DNA of 64,000 nucleotides from Pseudocercospora fijiensis CIRAD86 (Eukaryota > Ascomycota > Dothideomycetes > Mycosphaerellales > Mycosphaerellaceae). Under the pieces are notes generated by a model. It was not told where the DNA came from and ran no database searches. It saw only the letters and a program-made list of their open reading frames with translations. Position 1 is the stretch's first letter, and each line of letters starts with the position of its first letter. Shown here one piece after another: positions 44,580 to 54,730 of the stretch. Position numbers and translations under genes: made by a program. The DNA lies in assembly GCF_000340215.1 (NCBI RefSeq), contig NW_006921534.1:6065450-6129449 (forward strand). Reading direction: 5' to 3'.

Positions 44580-47500
44580 CGAATCTAACGTTTTCGCCGG
44601 CGTTATAAATTAGGACTACTAGCTGTATACCTATCGACTTAAGGAAACTTCTAAAGAAGTTTACGCGCTATTTTGTTACGCCAATCTCTAAGCCTAGCGA
44701 TAAAGAGAGCGAGCTCGGGTTCGACAATCGATTGGTATATATACCCTATATAAGAGGGTAGCTAACAAGATCAAGCCTATAAAGGGCAGCGTACACATTA
44801 CCGATAGGTCTAATCCTAGCGGGAATCCTAACTAGCGACAAAAGTGCCTTAATTGGGAGGCGACACTACTACCTAGGGATAGTCCGTACGATTAGAAGTA
44901 TATTACAAAAAAGTTTTCTACTATCCCTAGGGGGTTAAGGCTAATAGAGGAGAGGCTTGCGAAAATTAAACCTAGCATCGAGCTTTCGGATCGTAAACTG
45001 GATTTGCTATACGAGCTTCTATACAATCGCGAGGCCGTATTAGTATATAACTTTACTCACCTAGGTAGAATAAATCCGGAGGTTGCCCCTCCGTAGAAGA
45101 TCCGAACGATCGAGTATAAGCCTTAGGCCTACCTAGGTTTCAAGCTAAACCTAAGCCTGCGAGGTATAGTTGAGGACATAATACGACAGCGTATAAAGGC
45201 TAGTACCTTAGAACCTTCCTATGCCTCGTATCGCAATCTATACTTCCTAGTCTAAAAGAAGACAGCTCCTAGGGAACTAAAGAAGTACCGTCTAATTAAC
45301 GCTATATAAAAGTTCAACGCAGTTACGATTAGAGATACTAACCTTCCTCCGGAGACTAATAGGTTCTCGGAAGCTTTTGCTAACTATATTGTAGCCTTAC
45401 TAGTTAATGTTTTCTCGGGCTACGACTAGATCCCTCTCTATCCTGATAGCCGCGACCTTACTAGTTTCGAGACACCTCTTAGGCTATATAGATAAACTAC
45501 CCTTCCCTAAGGGGCAACCAACTCCGTAGCCTAGTTCGTTCGCATTATAAACTAAGTCCTCGCGGCCTATATCTCCTATATAGCGATGCCTTTCCTCGAC
45601 GATATCGGCATTAAGGGCCCTAAAACTAGGTACGACAATAAAGAAGTAGAGCCTAGTATCCGCAGGTTCTTTCTCGAACACATTTAGAACCTCGATAGTG
45701 TCCTCTGCGACCTAGAGCGAGCTAACCTAACGGTATATAGGGAGAAGCTTCAGCTCCTATATAAACGAATAAACATTGTCGGGTTTGTAACTAATAAGAA
45801 CGGCCGCTATCCTAATAATGCGCGGGTCCTGAAGATAGTGTCCTAGCCGGATCCTACCTATTAGAAGGATATCCGAACCTAGCTTAGAGTAGTCTCCTAC
45901 TTCCGTATCTAGGTCGAGAACTTTACATTAGTATACAAACCCTTATACGCCTTACTTAAGAAGGATGCTAAGTTCGAATAGACTCCTATTTACTAAGCGG
46001 CTAAGGATAAGGTAACCGAGGCACTCGTTAGCGTACCTGCACTTACGTCTATTAACTACTTAGAGGGAGCGGGTTTAATTATTGTTGCTGTCGACTCGAG
46101 CGGGGAAGGCTATAGCGAGATACTAATGTAGTATAACCGTAAGGAGCCATCCTTGCGTTATCCTATTAGGTACGACTCCGGGCTATAGAAACCGATCGAG
46201 GCCCGATACGATACTAGTAAGCGAGAATGCCTTAGAGTCTATAAGGCTCTAAAGAAGTTCCGGCTATAGCTCTTTAGTATATTCTTCCGTCTAGAAATCG
46301 ATGCTTAGACGCTAGTCTATTAGCTTAACCGTATAGCCTCCGACCTGCCTAACTCTACGATAGCTCGGTAGGTTGCCTAGATCTATTTGTTTAACTTCGA
46401 CGTCTTCTACGTTCCTAGGAAGAAGTATACTAGACTAGATAGCCTTTCTAGGAGGCTTGCTATAGAAGAGGATATTGCCGAAATAATAGAAGAAGAAGAT
46501 GTCGACGCGGTTATTAACCGTACCTTCTTCGCTGCCTTCTATATTAATACTATACTAGCGATCGCTAGGCCTACTACCGACGACTAACCTAGTAACTAAC
46601 CTAGTAACTAGCCCGACGAGAACCCTACTACTAACGATAACGACTAGGCTAAAGCTAAGGCGGATAAACTAGAGAGGGATGATATCCTTAATAGGGTCTA
46701 CTCCGACGACTCCTATTATATCGCCTACTTCCTAACCTATACGAAGAAAGCGCCTAGCCTATTAAAGAGTTAATACCGTCGGGTTATTCGCTATTCTCGA
46801 CGATTCCTAGTTAAAGATCGAATCCTTTAGCGATAAGCGATAGTTAATACGCCTCTCTAGCGTATTATTAACGACCTAGCAGCCCGACGAGAGATCCTTC
46901 GTTCCGTTTACGATAAGCTCGGCTACCGAGCGGCGGAGGGTACCTTCGATATCCTTCGTCGGCGGTACTAGTAGGATAGCGTATAGGCTAATGTCTCTCG
47001 CTACTATAAGAGCTATCCTAAGTATAATTTTAGGAATAGCTACCGTCGGCTAGGCGAGTTGCGTATCCCCGCTGCCTAATTAGTTAGTAAGCGGTGGTAC
47101 GGTAATAGGGTTCATCTAAGCCGGAACAATAGCCTCTATATTATTCGAGAAGATCTTTCTCGATAGCCGGAGGCCTATTATTTCTATAAGGGCTACGGCG
47201 CTATTAATGCTCGTAATATAGCTACCTTCCTATTTAAAGATCTGTTTTGCCGCTAGGGAACACCCTACGAGATTATCTTAGACAACGCTACGAACAATAT
47301 AGCTAAAGAAGTTCAAGTACTGCTTATTTCGTATAGGGCGAAGAACGTTCGTATCTCCCCGTACTATCCCTAGTCGAATGCTATTATTAAGCGTAGCTAT
47401 CGGTCTTTAATTGATGCCCTATCTAAGATAACTAATAGAGGGGATAGGTCCGTTCCTATCTCTACCCGCGTTCCGGCCCTTCTCTAAGCGGATCGAACTA

Positions 47501-48303
47501 CTATTATCGATACGACTAGACTCACGCTAGTAGAGCTCATAATTAGGAGGGACGCCGTTCTTCCTATTAAGTTATCCTATCGTATACATAGCGTTTACGA
47601 TTAGGGGTCTATTCGTACTAGAGCGGATCTCCTTGCCCTACGCGCTAAAGCTCTTAAGGATATAACTACTACTTCTTAGGAGGGACTTACTCGATAACGG
47701 CGCCTTCGTAAAGAGGCTAAGCAGTATTTCGATAACTATAATGCTATTAATTAGGAACCTCTAAAGGTTGGCGATATAGTTCTCCTATTCCGGTCGGAGC
47801 TAGAATATAGTTACTCCTATAAGCTAGCCTTTAAATGGAAAGGGCCTTATAGAGTGTAGGAGGTCCTTTACGATAGTTCTACGTATCGACTTTAGGAACT
47901 TAATAGTACTACCTTGAAGCACTCTTACCCCCGGGCTAACCTAAAGAAGGTCGTTGAGTTAAGAGAGCCTGCCCGTCCTCCCCCGACCGAGGAGGAAGTT
48001 AATGCCTCTATAGACCCTCTGCCGACCTTAGATGCCTATCGAGAGGAGGATCCTACCGCGATTATAGATCCTATTCTGCCCGACAACTATACGTATCCCT
48101 AGATATATCTTAGTAAGCTATTAGGAATAACTTATAAATAAAGGGAGGGTTATATACGTATTAATTGCGCGTAGAGTATTTCCGATATTGATTCCGATAG
48201 TAAACTAGACTTCTAGCTATCTAACTCTAACTCCGAGGAGGAGCTCGACTAGTCTAGCGACGAAGACTACCTAGAATTATAGCTAAATCCCGAGACTGAA
48301 TGA
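44557..48303 (+). pseudogene. C2 pol ORF (RT, RNase H, integrase), inactivated
   Basis: The frame is 1249 codons from the overlapping ATG to TGA. RT: P-R-E-L-K-K-Y-R-L-I-N near 45260, P-F-L-D-D-I-G at 45589-45609. RNase H: D-S-S-G-E-G near 46090 and K-K-F-R-L near 46250, ending at L-S-R-R. Integrase: zinc-binding region around 46900-47040 with one His changed to Tyr but C-P-K still visible, and a catalytic core with Asp (47281) followed exactly 36 codons later by Lys (AAG, 47389-47391) where the D-x35-E glutamate should be. The C-terminal part contains V-G-D-I-V-L-L and a conserved Pro/Glu-rich tail (47914-48102 still open). All inactivating changes are consistent with RIP. Confidence 0.75.
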
Positions 48304-48524
48304 TTACTTGTCTTTCCCTGCCTCTGCTGCGTTATTTTCCTTACCTTCTCCGCGCTATTAATGTAGTGCCGCCCTATAGCTTTAGTCCTTACTACTTGTT
48401 CTTACGGATGTTAATGCTTATAGTTACTGCCCTCTTTTGCTTTTACTTTGTCTATTGTATTGCCCTTTTGCCTTCGAGATATTACTATAACTTCATTCCT
48501 TTGCTCTTGTTTTTCCTTAGATAG
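48300..48524 (+). other. Small hydrophobic ORF overlapping the pol stop (ATGA), uncertain
   Basis: The ATG at 48300 overlaps the pol TGA at 48301-48303. It encodes 74 residues with two hydrophobic stretches rich in Leu, Phe and Tyr. C1 has ATA at the start and a one-base difference in the middle that breaks the second half. It could be a small membrane peptide of the element or a chance ORF in pyrimidine-rich sequence. Confidence 0.25.
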
Positions 48525-48546
48525 AACTATACGAGGCGTATTTTCC

Positions 48547-48571
48547 TAATAATACCCCGGGGGTAGCATTA
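48547..48571 (-). repeat. C module M3 (C2), opposite orientation
   Basis: Identical to 27108-27132 and placed 244 bp after the pol stop. Confidence 0.65.
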
Positions 48572-48997
48572 GGAAGATAGCCGAACCTAACCCCTCTACC
48601 CTTCTAGGACTACTTCCCTCTAGATTCCTAGACTCTAGCAACCTTCCTTAAGTAATAACGATAACAAGATACTCTGCTAGAGACTGTTCCTGCCCTAATT
48701 AGTACTAGTTACGTAGGACACTAAGAAAGGGAGGTTCCCTATCCCTCTCCTTTCCTAGCTCTTAGATAGATATAGTAACCTAGGCCTATAGCCTCTAAGA
48801 ATAGGGACCTTAGGCTATCAAGCTTAGTATTTAGGAGAAGGAAGAAGGTAAACGTATAGACCACCCTTACGTACTTACTAATGTGAAAGGTAATGCTACA
48901 TCTACAACGGTAGTACTATAGGCTAATATACCGACGAATTAGCTACGCTAGGCCTAGGCGACTTGCTTCTCGCTACCGAGCATCTCTAGAGAAAAGC

Positions 48998-49022
48998 TAA
49001 TACTACCCCGGAAATGTTATTA
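48998..49022 (+). repeat. C module M4 (C2)
   Basis: TAATACTACCCC followed by GGAAATGTTATTA; three Gs of the right arm have become A. It lies 410 bp before the accessory ORF. Confidence 0.6.
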
Positions 49023-49431
49023 GTCCCGCTAGCTTTACTACTATAGATTTCTACTAAGGACTCGAACTAACTAGTTACATTTCGAGTGCGCGAGAATCTA
49101 CGATAGCTAAAGGTTAATAAAGGCGCGTAGTCGCTACTAGCAATTAGCTAGATCGATTGTCAAACTTCAGCCTACCCTAATAACAAAGAAGTCTCGTATA
49201 TAGCTTTACTTTTATATACAGCCGTTATCCGTTTGCTTTACTAGCGCGGAATATACGGACTACGTTACCTTCGTACTATATTTAAAGCGAGCTTCCTAAG
49301 CTCCTTCTTCTACTCAGTTACTAACTAACTCGCTACCGCCTAAAACCCCCCTTCTATCTAAATCCTTTAATCATTATTATTAAGCAACGAACATACTTTG
49401 TAAACTCGTTTCTAAACCGCCTCGGTCGACT

Positions 49432-52305
49432 ATATCTTCCGGCGCCCCGAATCCGCTAGGCGCTAGTAGTAGCAACGACCTACCTGCCCCTATCAACTTA
49501 AGCCTAGCCGCCCTAGTTCCGATCGAAGCCCTATCCGATAGCGCCTTAGCTACTACAACCAGCCTCGAGTACTGCTTCTAGATCGTTACCGCCCTCGAAG
49601 ACCCTTAAGAGAAGATCTAGAACGCTCGCACCCTACTACGCGTTATTAATAGGAACATTAAGAAGGCTACTGTCTTAGTTGCGTACGGTATAAATAACTT
49701 GCGTTAGTCTATCGGTAAGCGTATCTTTAAGCGCGAGGTTTTTAACGATATAGATATCGAATAAGCCTTTCCTATCGTCTATAGCCTCGAGATAGCCGGT
49801 ACCTAGATTCGCTTGCGCTTTAAGACCCTCGACTAGGCCTTCGAACACTAGGGAGGACTAAGCAGTCTTCCTAAGAGCCTTATTAACTTCGCCTACGGTA
49901 GACAAGAGCGTACTAAGTAGGTCTCTTCGTTCGTTAATAAGTATAAGGTCCGTCGTTAAGGCGCCGAGCATCTTTCCCGTACTATAATCTATCGCGTATC
50001 TACCGCTAGTAAGAAGGTAGGCAAGTAGCTACTTAACTTGTCCTTTGCGCTTAACGACTTTACGACAGCCTACTAGAAGAAGTACTACGATACGATTGTC
50101 TAGGTCGATCTCAACGTATAGATAACTAAGGATCTACTAAAAGAGAAGGGCTATTGTATTAATAGTATAGGCTTTATCGTTAAGGGTTAAGAGGCTCCTA
50201 TCGTTAATGTCCTTAAACGTAAGGCTCTTCGCCTAGAAACCGAGGCCGATACGGCTACTAGTCTTACGCTCGCTATAGAAATGTAGGCTAAAGATCGTCG
50301 CTCGACCCGTAACCGTAAGGTCCCTTAAGAAGTTTAAGACGAGCGCGCTAAGGCCGAAGTAGCGCGTAAGAAGGTATTGTATGCTCGCTAGGCCCTCCGT
50401 AAGGCTACTAAGAAGTATAGCACTCCTTCTAGTACCGACTATAGTACTAACTATAATACTAACTATAGTAACTCGGATGTTAATATGCTAGATATACTAC
50501 TAGAGGATGTCTCCTCCGAAGGCTCCTTTAGCGAGCGTAGAAATAGAGGCCTCTCGCCGATCCTATTAACTAAGAACATTTATAGTTCTTACAAGGGCGA
50601 CTCTATCGCGTACCTTATTACCGATATCGATATAGTTCCTAAAGCCGCAATAGGCGAAGCTCCTACCGCCCTTTTTATCTATTAACAGCTCGACGACCTT
50701 AGCAAGCTAGGAGAAGAGCCGTTCTCTATATGTACTAACTATATTAAGAAGGCCGCTAAGGTCTATAGTCTCTATACTAGTGCTAAGGCGAGTGTCCTCG
50801 TCGGTCGCCTATTAAAGATTAGTCGCGAGGTTCCTAATTAAGACGCCTTCGCTACCCTTAAGGCTGATTAGGCCTATGCTAACTAGTTTCCTAGACGCCC
50901 TATTGCCGCCCCGATATCTCTAGGACTCTACGCGTTTAACCCTACTAGTACTATTACTCGCGCCCTTACGCTAACGGATCGCTAGAGTAAGTTCGTTACC
51001 GGTATCCTTAGCTAAGGCACCTCCTTCGACCGCTTTCGCTAGACTAGCAATGCTATCTTCCCTTAGGTCTTTAGTTAGTTGTAAGAGCCTCGTAGAGTAT
51101 ATCTTCCTTTCCTTATCGACCTAATATAGGAGGAGTTTAAAATGTACCTTTAGTATATACGTGCGATGCCTAAGTCTAAGCAAGAAGGCCGCAATACCCT
51201 TCAAACTTATAGTATAAGCAACTAAATCGTCCGCTAGCACCCTGCCCTATAGCTCTTAGCTGTCGCCCTTCGACCTAATTACGTATACGAGCTTATCTCT
51301 GTCTCTAAGCCTACTAAGTTCTTCAAGGTTAGCGGTACTTATAAAAACTGTCCTTCTAAGGAGTCTACTCGTCTCGGATAAGATGTAGTTAAGCTCGCAG
51401 CTAGCGAGGGAGCTAGTCACCTACGTATTAAGGTCTGCCTTATATCTAAGGATAAGACTAGCTACTCTACTATTATCGAAGGCATATATTAGCCCGAGGT
51501 CTTTACGAACTAGGTTAAGAAGCTTAAGGCTTGTAGCCTAGTCCTACTAAGCAAGATCGGTAAGCTTACTAACAAGTACCTTACCGACGACGACCTCGAC
51601 TATATATTCGATAGTTAGCCTAATAGTAAGGGGCGTAAAGCGGAGTGGATCCTTAACCCTCTAAAGGAATACGAAGTCTCTATTTAGATGCTATACCTAC
51701 TATATAGTAATCTGAAGACTAAGAGCAACCGTATATTAATTAACCTAGGCTACTCTCGCGTTATTAACGGCACTAAGGTTAAGGGTTACGAGAACTTAAC
51801 AGTCTCCTAGGTTGCTAAAGCGTACCGCAATCTAACCGCCCTCCCGGCCTCTAACTCCTTCGTACTATTCGCTTTCCCTACGGCGATCTTAGTCGAAGGC
51901 CTCGGCTATATCTCCGACGCTCTAGTTAGTAGGATTCCTTAGTTAAGTTACGTTGTTTAGAACGAAGTTAAACAGATCCTCTAGCTTAATAACGAGGGAC
52001 TTAAGGAATATCTATACAATTGGGAGAATACTGCGACGGAAAAGGCTATTAACCTCCTCGTTAATTAAGCTTTCTACGAGGGATAGTACTTCGGTACTAA
52101 TAGCTTCAACGTATGCGGAGGAGATTTCGAGAGCCGACTAGCAGATGAGGTTATTACTAGTAAGGATTACGGTGTATTGAAGCAGCAGTAAGTTAGCGTA
52201 GTAGATTAGATACTTAGGAAGTTGTTTTTGTATATTAATGGAATTTAGGAACAATGCTACCTTAGGGGTATTATTGCGGAGTCTCTGAAAGATAGCCTTA
52301 GCTAA
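49432..52305 (+). pseudogene. C2 accessory ORF (third ORF), unknown function, inactivated
   Basis: Counterpart of 27856-30723: 958 codons, start changed from ATG to ATA, same frame throughout. The longest open segments are 50485-50685 and 51700-51800. It is Lys/Arg-rich in the first half, has the Ser-Thr-Asn-Tyr repeat near 50430-50480, and an acidic segment L-L-E-D-V-S-S-E-G-S just after. Divergence from C1 is somewhat larger in the second half (about 50850-52150) than in pol. No family recognised. Confidence 0.6.
52252..52276 (+). repeat. C module M5 (C2)
   Basis: CAATGCTACC and GGGGTATTATTG arms, with the core mutated to CTTAGGGG. It lies within the last 20 codons of the accessory ORF. 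Confidence 0.55.
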
Positions 52306-52387
52306 GATGCCTAAGGTTACTGTATAACTGTTTGTTTTAAGCGCGCAATATGAAGCATGTCTAGTTAGATACGAAGAAAGGGAGGGA

Positions 52388-52667
52388 TATTAGCTAGTAA
52401 CCGGCCCTACACACCTAGGCTGAGTTTTAAGCCTATATAAGAGGCCTCCTTCTACATTATAGAGAGAGCACTAACCTCGTACAGTACATTGTTTATATTA
52501 TACTTTTATAATGCCTATGTTGTAGGGCTCTAGTCATCAACCTAAGCAACCGTCTTATCATCCTATTATGCTAAACATGGCTGCCTATATTGCTATAGGT
52601 TATGTTACCCTCGGTGGCCTATACCATTACTGCTAGTAGTAGTAGTGGTTTTGGTTTCCGTCCTTCA
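52388..52667 (+). repeat. C2 3' LTR (polypurine tract 52373-52387 directly before it)
   Basis: Starts TATTAGCTAGTAACCGG, ends GTCCTTCA, and is followed by the target duplicate ATAG. It carries the same TATA-like stretch as the 5' LTR. Confidence 0.85.
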
Positions 52668-52671
52668 ATAG

Positions 52672-54475
52672 CTTAGTAGGTCGCTCTATATAGTCTTAAT
52701 AAACTACTAGCATTCTTCTTAGTCTCTTATAATAAATAATGCGTTAGTTATAGCCTTAAAGGTAGTAAGAAAGCGCTTAAAGTGCTTCTTAAGGATCCTA
52801 ATAAGATAGCGTTAGTAGAGTCGCTAAATAATACTATAATCTATAAGGGCTTGAATTATACTAAGTTACTTACTTGCTAAGTCGTTAGTAATCGACTATA
52901 GCGGTATCTAAGAAGACTGTTTAGTCTAGTTTAAATAGTCTTAATTTTAAGCTTTACTAGAATAGCCGTCGTTAACGCAGAAGTACTTCCTATATCTATC
53001 GTATTCGCCAACCTTCTTATTCTAGTCGGATTAAGCTATTTCTCGAAAAGTTAAGATTACTATCTTAATTAGGTATATCTATTCGTATTATAGAAGGAAG
53101 TAAGCTACCGCTAGAAGCTATTTAAGGTAGTTATTATAGACGTAGAATATCGATAGAGGCTATTTAAGCTTATTCGTATAGTAGGTCGAGTCTAATAGAA
53201 ACAAAGACCTATAGTTACGAAGGGCTCGAAGTTGCTAGTTAGAAGCCTAAATAAGGCCTCTATAGAGCTTTCTATTAAGTCTACGAGACTTAATTATAAT
53301 TTATTTATACGAGGCCTCGTCTACTACTAAATTTAGCGCTTAAGTAGTCGTATATCTACTAAAGTTAGGCTATAACCCCTATTTTAGTACTATCTCTTTG
53401 CTTATTACTTAATCGATAAAGGACTTCTCGATTCGCGTTACTAACGCGGTCTTAAGTAATTACTACGGCGCTAGCGCAGTACTATACCTACTTTTGTTTA
53501 GGTCGTCTTATTTCTTCTACTAACTAAGCGACTAACGTTAAGCCTAGAAATAGGTTAATATAAGGTATATAAGATACTAAGAATCTACTTACTAGCTCGA
53601 AAATCGAGTATCTCTTTCTATACGGCCTTTATACTGTTATTAACTACTAGACTATCGGCAAACTTAAGACTATACGAATAGTACTTCTTTAGCGGCAAAG
53701 GTATTACGTAAGCCGGTCTTCCGACCGTTAAACTATTAGGTAGACTACGTAGTAGTATATAGCTATCGAGAAACTCGCTAAAATCGGCTTTTAGTTACTT
53801 CTCGTAGACCTCGATAATAGTTAACTTCGCGTATAGCGTAATAGTCGAAATAAGGCTTCGTATATACTATACGCTTCCGCTAAGGCCTCTTAGTAGTTAT
53901 AACGACTTCTAGAGCTATTTCCGCGCGCTAATAGTCTATATAGCGCTTATAGATACGATACTCGAAGCTAAGTCGTCGATATACTAGTAGTCGCCTATAG
54001 CTATTACTCGATAGGTAGTTCTACCGATTCCTATAGCACTTTACGTTCGATACGAAATAGCGGTATTTGTCGTATTCGAAGCCTTCTATTCGAATACCCT
54101 TATTACTACTAGTAGGATAGAAAAATAGGCGCCTTCGATCGTATAGATTTAGTAGAAACGGGCTCTTAAACTATAATAATAATAATACGCTTAGTACGAG
54201 ATTATTATAGTTTATAAGATATACGTACCGGCCGCTTAACTTCTAGCTTACTAAGCAATAACTCTATATCCTTAGGCAATAGATATTTAGCGTATAAAGG
54301 CTTATATATAATAAAGAGCGTAGAATTTAGCGATAGTAAGGTCGAAATAAGCGCGATATATAACTACGAGGAAGAGATAGAATAGGTCGATAAATAAGAG
54401 GTAGATATAGCCTCTAGATAAGGTCTAGTTTAGCTTCCTTATTTATAGGCCTATAATATACGATTATAAGGCTTT
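52672..54475. mobile_element. RIP-degraded repeat of unknown type, right half
   Basis: Continuation of 38757-40358. The plus-strand frame is still interrupted by TAG/TAA only. It ends where composition becomes normal near 54475-54500. No recognisable domain on either strand. Confidence 0.45.
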
Positions 54476-54730
54476 AAATTGGCTCGAAGTTGGACCTCTT
54501 AGCGGTCCATATATAACCTATAAACAACTATAGAAACAACCATAGAAGTGGTTAAGCGGCCTTGCAAACCTAGCCGCCGTGGCGGCGCGATCGACACCCT
54601 GTTTAGGTTGATATACTCATATCTGTCAACACCACAACTGAGGCGGTTCAGCAACATATCCGATGCATGCAGGAGCATCATTCGCACACTGGTTTCTGGG
54701 TGAAATGCATATACTGAATCATCCGCGGCA

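Larger units (their letters stand above)
40359..52667 (+). mobile_element. Element C copy 2 (C2): complete 12.3-kb LTR retrotransposon
   Basis: Two 280-bp LTRs (40359-40638, 52388-52667) are flanked by ATAG at 40355-40358 and 52668-52671. Gene order is as in C1 but without the LINE: leader, gag-protease, pol, accessory ORF, polypurine tract. It is less mutated than C1, since the gag ATG, several CA/TG dinucleotides and longer open segments remain. Differences between the LTRs are nearly all transitions. Relative to C1 it has about 150 extra bp around 48600-48750, flanked by short CCCTCT direct repeats, more easily explained as a deletion in C1. Confidence 0.9.
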
